Shown here piece after piece: positions 6,822 through 9,510 of a stretch of 9,510 nucleotides of DNA. The notes below the pieces were generated by a model. It had not been told where the DNA came from and searched no databases. It saw only the letters and a program-made list of their open reading frames with translations. Source of the DNA: an uncultured Ruminococcus sp. (lineage in GTDB: Bacteria > Bacillota > Clostridia > Oscillospirales > Acutalibacteraceae); the NCBI GenBank assembly GCA_900554995.1, contig USJJ01000030.1, positions 1 through 9,510 on the forward strand, given 5' to 3'. Numbering within the stretch: position 1 is the stretch's first letter; the number at the start of each line of letters is the position of its first letter. Made by a program: the position numbers and the translations under genes.

Positions 6822-7334
6822 ATGGAATATACTGTTATCCGATCAAAACGAAAGACAGTTGCGTTACAGATAAATTCTGACGGAGAACTGATTGTCAGGG
6901 CACCGATGAGATTCCCGGAGCGAAAGATAAAAAAGCTGATCGAAGAACACCGATCGTGGATTGAAAAAAAGATGAAAGAAAGTCTTGAAAGAAGAGCGAA
7001 TCATCCGTCGCTTACCGATAAAGAAATTGTTGAACTGAAGAAACAGGCGAGGAAACTGCTGCCAAAACTGACAGGGAAATATGCAGAAAAAATGGGTGTC
7101 GAATACGGTTCGGTGAAAATCACATCGGCTCAGAAGCGTTTCGGTTCGTGCAGTGGTAAAAATAACATTTGTTATTCTTACATTCTGATGCAGTACCCGA
7201 TTGAAGCGATTGAGTATGTTGTTGTCCACGAATTGGCTCACACGGTACATCACGATCACAGCCGTGACTTCTATAATTTAATCGCCGAATATATGCCCGA
7301 CTACAAGCAGAGAGAAAAACTGTTAAAAAAATAA
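6822..7334 (+). CDS. YgjP/SprT-like zinc metallopeptidase (DUF45, M48 group), short form
   Basis: A 170-residue cytosolic protein with the gluzincin signature HELAH (136-140; ligands H136 and H140, base E137) and the family's third-ligand stretch DHSRDFY (145-151, H146 the likely ligand). Just before it is KRFGSCSG (105-112), matching the conserved 'xRWGSC' strand of the YgjP/WLM family with Trp changed to Phe. The N-terminal part (RSKRKTVALQI, then LIVRAPM) matches the family's typical opening. It is shorter than the usual about 220-240 residues, with a compact middle, but all catalytic parts are present and it ends just after the third-ligand helix region. The cellular role of YgjP-type proteins is poorly known; protein quality control or DNA-protein crosslink repair, as for SprT relatives, is a guess. 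It has its own promoter, a GGTGGT ribosome binding site, and a terminator immediately after the stop. Confidence 0.88.
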   Translation: MEYTVIRSKRKTVALQINSDGELIVRAPMRFPERKIKKLIEEHRSWIEKKMKESLERRANHPSLTDKEIVELKKQARKLLPKLTGKYAEKMGVEYGSVKITSAQKRFGSCSGKNNICYSYILMQYPIEAIEYVVVHELAHTVHHDHSRDFYNLIAEYMPDYKQREKLLKK

Positions 7335-7368
7335 GCTCACAAAGCCCGAAAGCCTTGTGAGCATTTTT
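7325..7368. terminator. Bidirectional terminator between convergent genes
   Basis: GCTCACAA (7335-7342) pairs with TTGTGAGC (7355-7362); after an A-C mismatch, GC/GC extends the stem around the loop CCGAAA. On the + strand ATTTTTATT follows. On the - strand TTATTTTTTT follows. It serves both the metallopeptidase gene (stop codon directly abutting) and the lyase gene, whose stop is at 7376-7378. Confidence 0.88.
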
Positions 7369-7375
7369 ATTCGGA

Positions 7376-8275
7376 TTAAAGAAGTTCGTGATCCTTTGCG
7401 TACTCGTAGAAAGCCCGGAGGCTTCTGATTCTCGGAGCGTTAAGCGTTGCGCCTGCTCTTGTAACCGTTGTGAAAGGAATACCCTGGAGCTGAACAAGGA
7501 ACTTTGCGCTTGCATTGAAGCCGCTGTCGATAGCACAGTCGAGGAGTATGATCTCGTTGAAGGTTTCTCTTGCCTTCTTCATATCCTTCTCTACGAAATA
7601 CTCGTCATACATCTTGCGGAAAAGATTTACACCGCAGGATGTCGGTGTTGCACAAACTCCTCTTGCGCCTGCGTCATATGCGTCAAGAAGAAGGGGAATG
7701 TTAGCCTGAAGAGCAGCCGAATCGCCCTGAACGGCGATTTTATCCTTAATGCCGTCCATTGTACAGGTTGTGTCCTTGATTCCGTGAAATCTTCCTGTCT
7801 TAACAAGCTCGCCGTAAGCCTTGCCTGACATATGGCAATGGTCAAAGCCGGGGAACTCATAGAGGATAATCGGAAGATTTGTGTATCCTGCAAGTTCAGA
7901 GAGATTTTCAACAATTCTCTTGTCGCAGTTGCCGTAATCTCTTGCAACAAAAACAAGACCGTCAACGCCTGTCTGTTCCATACGCTTAACCTCTTCAACC
8001 TGCTCTTTCCAAGTAGGCTCAAGGTTTGCCGTTGCAACGATCTCAACGCCGTTTGCGTGTTTAACTGCTGTCTCTGCGCACTTGATTCTTTCGTCGAGAG
8101 TGAGGCATGTCATTTCCGAGCTGCCGCATACCGAGAAAAGGTGATGCGCACCTCTCGCTGCCTGAAACTCAACGTACTGTGCATATGTATCATAGTTGAT
8201 TGATCTGTCTTCATTGAATGGGGTAAGAAGAAGGGCATAAACGCCTCTGAATTCCTCTGCTTTACCTGTAAACAT
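7376..8275 (-). CDS. DHDPS/N-acetylneuraminate lyase family protein (class I aldolase), not typical DapA
   Basis: This 299-residue TIM-barrel protein belongs to the DapA/NanA superfamily, which forms a Schiff base with pyruvate or a 2-keto acid. Visible marks: opening GVYALLLTPFN (11-21); Schiff-base lysine K167 in HGIKDTT (164-170); catalytic tyrosine Y139 in ILYEFPG (137-143). Two points argue against dihydrodipicolinate synthase. The GTTGE-type motif is replaced by CGSSEMTC (50-57), apparently one residue short. The arginine that binds aspartate semialdehyde in DapA, a few residues after the tyrosine, is absent (Phe in YEFPGF). The substrate is therefore probably a sugar acid or another 2-keto acid, but it cannot be named. 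The ATG at 8275 is preceded by AGAGGTG. It has its own promoter and is closed by the bidirectional terminator. Neighbours give no clear pathway. Confidence 0.85.
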   Translation of the reverse strand: MFTGKAEEFRGVYALLLTPFNEDRSINYDTYAQYVEFQAARGAHHLFSVCGSSEMTCLTLDERIKCAETAVKHANGVEIVATANLEPTWKEQVEEVKRMEQTGVDGLVFVARDYGNCDKRIVENLSELAGYTNLPIILYEFPGFDHCHMSGKAYGELVKTGRFHGIKDTTCTMDGIKDKIAVQGDSAALQANIPLLLDAYDAGARGVCATPTSCGVNLFRKMYDEYFVEKDMKKARETFNEIILLDCAIDSGFNASAKFLVQLQGIPFTTVTRAGATLNAPRIRSLRAFYEYAKDHELL

Positions 8276-8316
8276 TTTAACACCTCTGAATATTTTTAGC
8301 TTTTTAAGCCTTATTC

Positions 8317-8345
8317 ATAATACACTGAATGTATAATAAAATCAA
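8317..8345 (-). promoter_or_regulatory. SigA-type promoter of the lyase gene
   Basis: On the - strand: -35 TTGATT (8345-8340), 17-base spacer, -10 TATTAT (8322-8317). It fills the 73-base gap after the phosphodiesterase gene, the -35 beginning 4 bases past that gene's stop codon. The spacer contains the short inverted repeat ATACA-CTGAA-TGTAT (+ strand 8319-8333 region), a possible but weak operator. No terminator is seen here, so read-through from upstream is also possible. Confidence 0.7.
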
Positions 8346-8348
8346 GTA

Positions 8349-9077
8349 TTATTTCATCGAATCTATGACTTTTTTCGCCATATCGGGATAATTTCCGATT
8401 ACCGAATCAACACCGAGCTTATAAAGTCTTGTAACGCTGTCCTCATCGTTGACAGTCCACGTGTTTATTTCTATTCCGTTTTCTTTCATTTCACCGACGG
8501 TTTCTTCCGTCAATGTCCAATGCATCGGGTGAATACATTCGATGCCGTGATTTTTAGTGTACTTGCCGAATTCGAGAATCCAGCTTTCCTCAAGAAATCC
8601 GCACTTTACCTTTGGATTGATTGCTTTAAAGCGCAACACGCTGTAATGGTTGAAACTTGAAATAATAATTCTTTTCTCAAGACCAAATTCAACAATCATA
8701 TCGTTTACGGCTTTTTCAATTCCCGGATATTCGTAAACACCCGTTTTAAGCTCGATATTTGTCATAAAACCGTCAATCGGCTTGACAAATTCAAAGTATT
8801 CGCGCAGGGTAGGAATCCTGTTCACTCCGTAAACGCCCTTAAAGCCCGCAGAGGCGTCGAAAGATTGAAGCTCGGCAAGAGTGTAGTCTCTGACAAAGCC
8901 GGTAGAATCGCACGTTCTGTCGATTTTTTCGTCATGGATAATAACAAGCTCGCCGTCCTTGGAAAAATGAACGTCAAGCTCAATTCCGTCTGCGCCTGCT
9001 TCAACAGCTTTTTTGAATGCGAGCATTGTGTTCTCGGGATATTTTCCGCTGAAGCCCCTGTGTCCGAAATTTAACAT
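8349..9077 (-). CDS. Cytosolic glycerophosphodiester phosphodiesterase (GDPD)
   Basis: A 242-residue protein of the GDPD family, which hydrolyses glycerophosphodiesters from phospholipid turnover to glycerol 3-phosphate and an alcohol. All core residues are visible: H6 in GHRG (5-8), ENT (15-17), metal ligands E33 and D35 in IELDVH (32-37), the second catalytic H48 in IIHDEKIDRT (46-55), and a later metal ligand in NIELKTG (about 117-123). The closing WTVND and 'GVDSVIGNYPD' stretches are also typical. It has no signal peptide or membrane segment, so it is a UgpQ-like cytosolic enzyme of ordinary length. Its AGGAGG site overlaps the ylmH stop codon, so the two are probably transcribed together. 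A physiological link to ylmH is not evident. Confidence 0.92.
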   Translation of the reverse strand: MLNFGHRGFSGKYPENTMLAFKKAVEAGADGIELDVHFSKDGELVIIHDEKIDRTCDSTGFVRDYTLAELQSFDASAGFKGVYGVNRIPTLREYFEFVKPIDGFMTNIELKTGVYEYPGIEKAVNDMIVEFGLEKRIIISSFNHYSVLRFKAINPKVKCGFLEESWILEFGKYTKNHGIECIHPMHWTLTEETVGEMKENGIEINTWTVNDEDSVTRLYKLGVDSVIGNYPDMAKKVIDSMK

Positions 9078-9083
9078 ATAAAT

Positions 9084-9091
9084 CCTCCTCA
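9084..9091 (-). promoter_or_regulatory. Ribosome binding site of the GDPD gene overlapping the ylmH stop codon
   Basis: On the - strand the TGA of ylmH (9091-9089) shares its A with AGGAGG (9089-9084), which stands 6 bases before the GDPD ATG. This arrangement suggests translational coupling of the two genes. Confidence 0.8.
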
Positions 9092-9510
9092 GATATATTT
9101 TTTTATTGTGAAAGTCTGTCGCCCTTTTTTAGTGATTCCGCCGTCCTCAGTAATGAGGACCTTGCCCTTACCTCTTACGACAACCTTGGAGTCAAAAGGG
9201 ATTTTATAATCAATTTTTGTAATCTGTATGCCGTTTATATAAACCTCTCCGGCGGTTATCCTGCGAACCGCTTCACTGCGTGAAAAAGAAAAGCAGGATG
9301 AGACAACGGCGTCGGCTCGCATTGAGGAAACAAAACAGCGTTTAAGCTCATATTTTTCTTCGCTTTTTACACTTTCAAAGCTGTCAAGAATATGGGTATG
9401 AACAGTGCCTCTGCCGACAGAGACAAGATTTTCGCAAAGATACTTTGCAACGCTTTTGACCGCCGCCGTCGTGCAGCCCTTAGCGTCAATGAGAATATCT
9501 CCAAGCATTT
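9089..9510 (-). CDS. ylmH: YlmH-type S4-domain RNA-binding protein (5' partial)
   Basis: The last 139 or so residues of a YlmH-like protein; family members are about 250-260 residues, so roughly the N-terminal half lies beyond the right edge. The window begins at MLGDILI, which matches the internal 'GDI' strand of the family and not a true start. The following VAKYLCENLVSVGRG is the typical helix and 'VGR' turn. An S4 RNA-binding domain follows at about residues 70-117 of the visible part (CFSFSRSEAVRRITAGEVYING, split as CFSFSRSEAV and RRITAGEVYING), with KVVVRGKGKVLI as its last strand. YlmH sits near cell-division genes in many Firmicutes and has been linked to ribosome-associated quality control in Bacillus subtilis. 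It is followed at 11 bases by the GDPD gene; no division genes are visible on this side. Confidence 0.85.
   Translation of the reverse strand, partial: MLGDILIDAKGCTTAAVKSVAKYLCENLVSVGRGTVHTHILDSFESVKSEEKYELKRCFVSSMRADAVVSSCFSFSRSEAVRRITAGEVYINGIQITKIDYKIPFDSKVVVRGKGKVLITEDGGITKKGRQTFTIKKYI

Noticed and set aside
7388..7828. Open frame on the + strand opposite the lyase gene
   Set aside because: Cys-rich shadow of the strongly supported - strand gene, without a ribosome binding site or recognisable domain.
8281..8316. Riboswitch or attenuator in the leader of the lyase gene
   Set aside because: The leader after the -10 is only about 40 bases, with at most a 4-bp stem, too short for a known riboswitch.

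Overview
The window looks like chromosomal DNA of a gut Clostridia species, most likely Oscillospiraceae/Ruminococcaceae. This is inferred from moderate-to-low GC, AGGAGG-type ribosome binding sites, SigA-type promoters, a ylmH gene (mainly a Firmicutes gene), and a very large extracellular protein built from InlB B-type repeats. TGA is used as a stop, so the genetic code is standard. I see no tRNA, rRNA, CRISPR array, insertion sequence or phage gene.

Positions 1-4647 (+ strand) hold the 3' part of one giant surface or secreted protein whose N-terminus lies outside the window. It runs from InlB B-repeats, through a jelly-roll, carbohydrate-binding-like domain, five more B-type repeats and a helical segment, into a long beta-rich C-terminal half without a sortase or dockerin signal. 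The reading frame is broken once, between 235 and 287. Codon choice shifts clearly near 2090, where the repeat half meets the C-terminal half. A strong hairpin follows the stop codon.

Positions 4648-4948 are non-coding: the hairpin after the giant gene, a cluster of small hairpins resembling a dispersed intergenic repeat, and a good rho-independent terminator for the opposite strand.

Positions 4949-6710 (- strand) are a two-gene operon: an AlaX-type alanyl-tRNA editing protein followed 22 bases later by a LOG-family nucleotide 5'-monophosphate phosphoribohydrolase. Its promoter shares a short region with the divergent promoter of a small YgjP/SprT-like zinc metallopeptidase (6822-7334, + strand). 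That gene converges on the next - strand gene through a bidirectional terminator.

Positions 7376-9510 (- strand), in transcription order from the right edge, hold the 3' part of ylmH (S4 RNA-binding protein), a cytosolic glycerophosphodiester phosphodiesterase whose ribosome binding site overlaps the ylmH stop codon, and a DHDPS/NAL-family lyase with its own promoter. Apart from the giant protein these are housekeeping or metabolic genes. I found no convincing new multi-gene system. The best leads are the mosaic, frame-broken surface protein, the AlaX-LOG pairing, and the lyase with altered active-site motifs.
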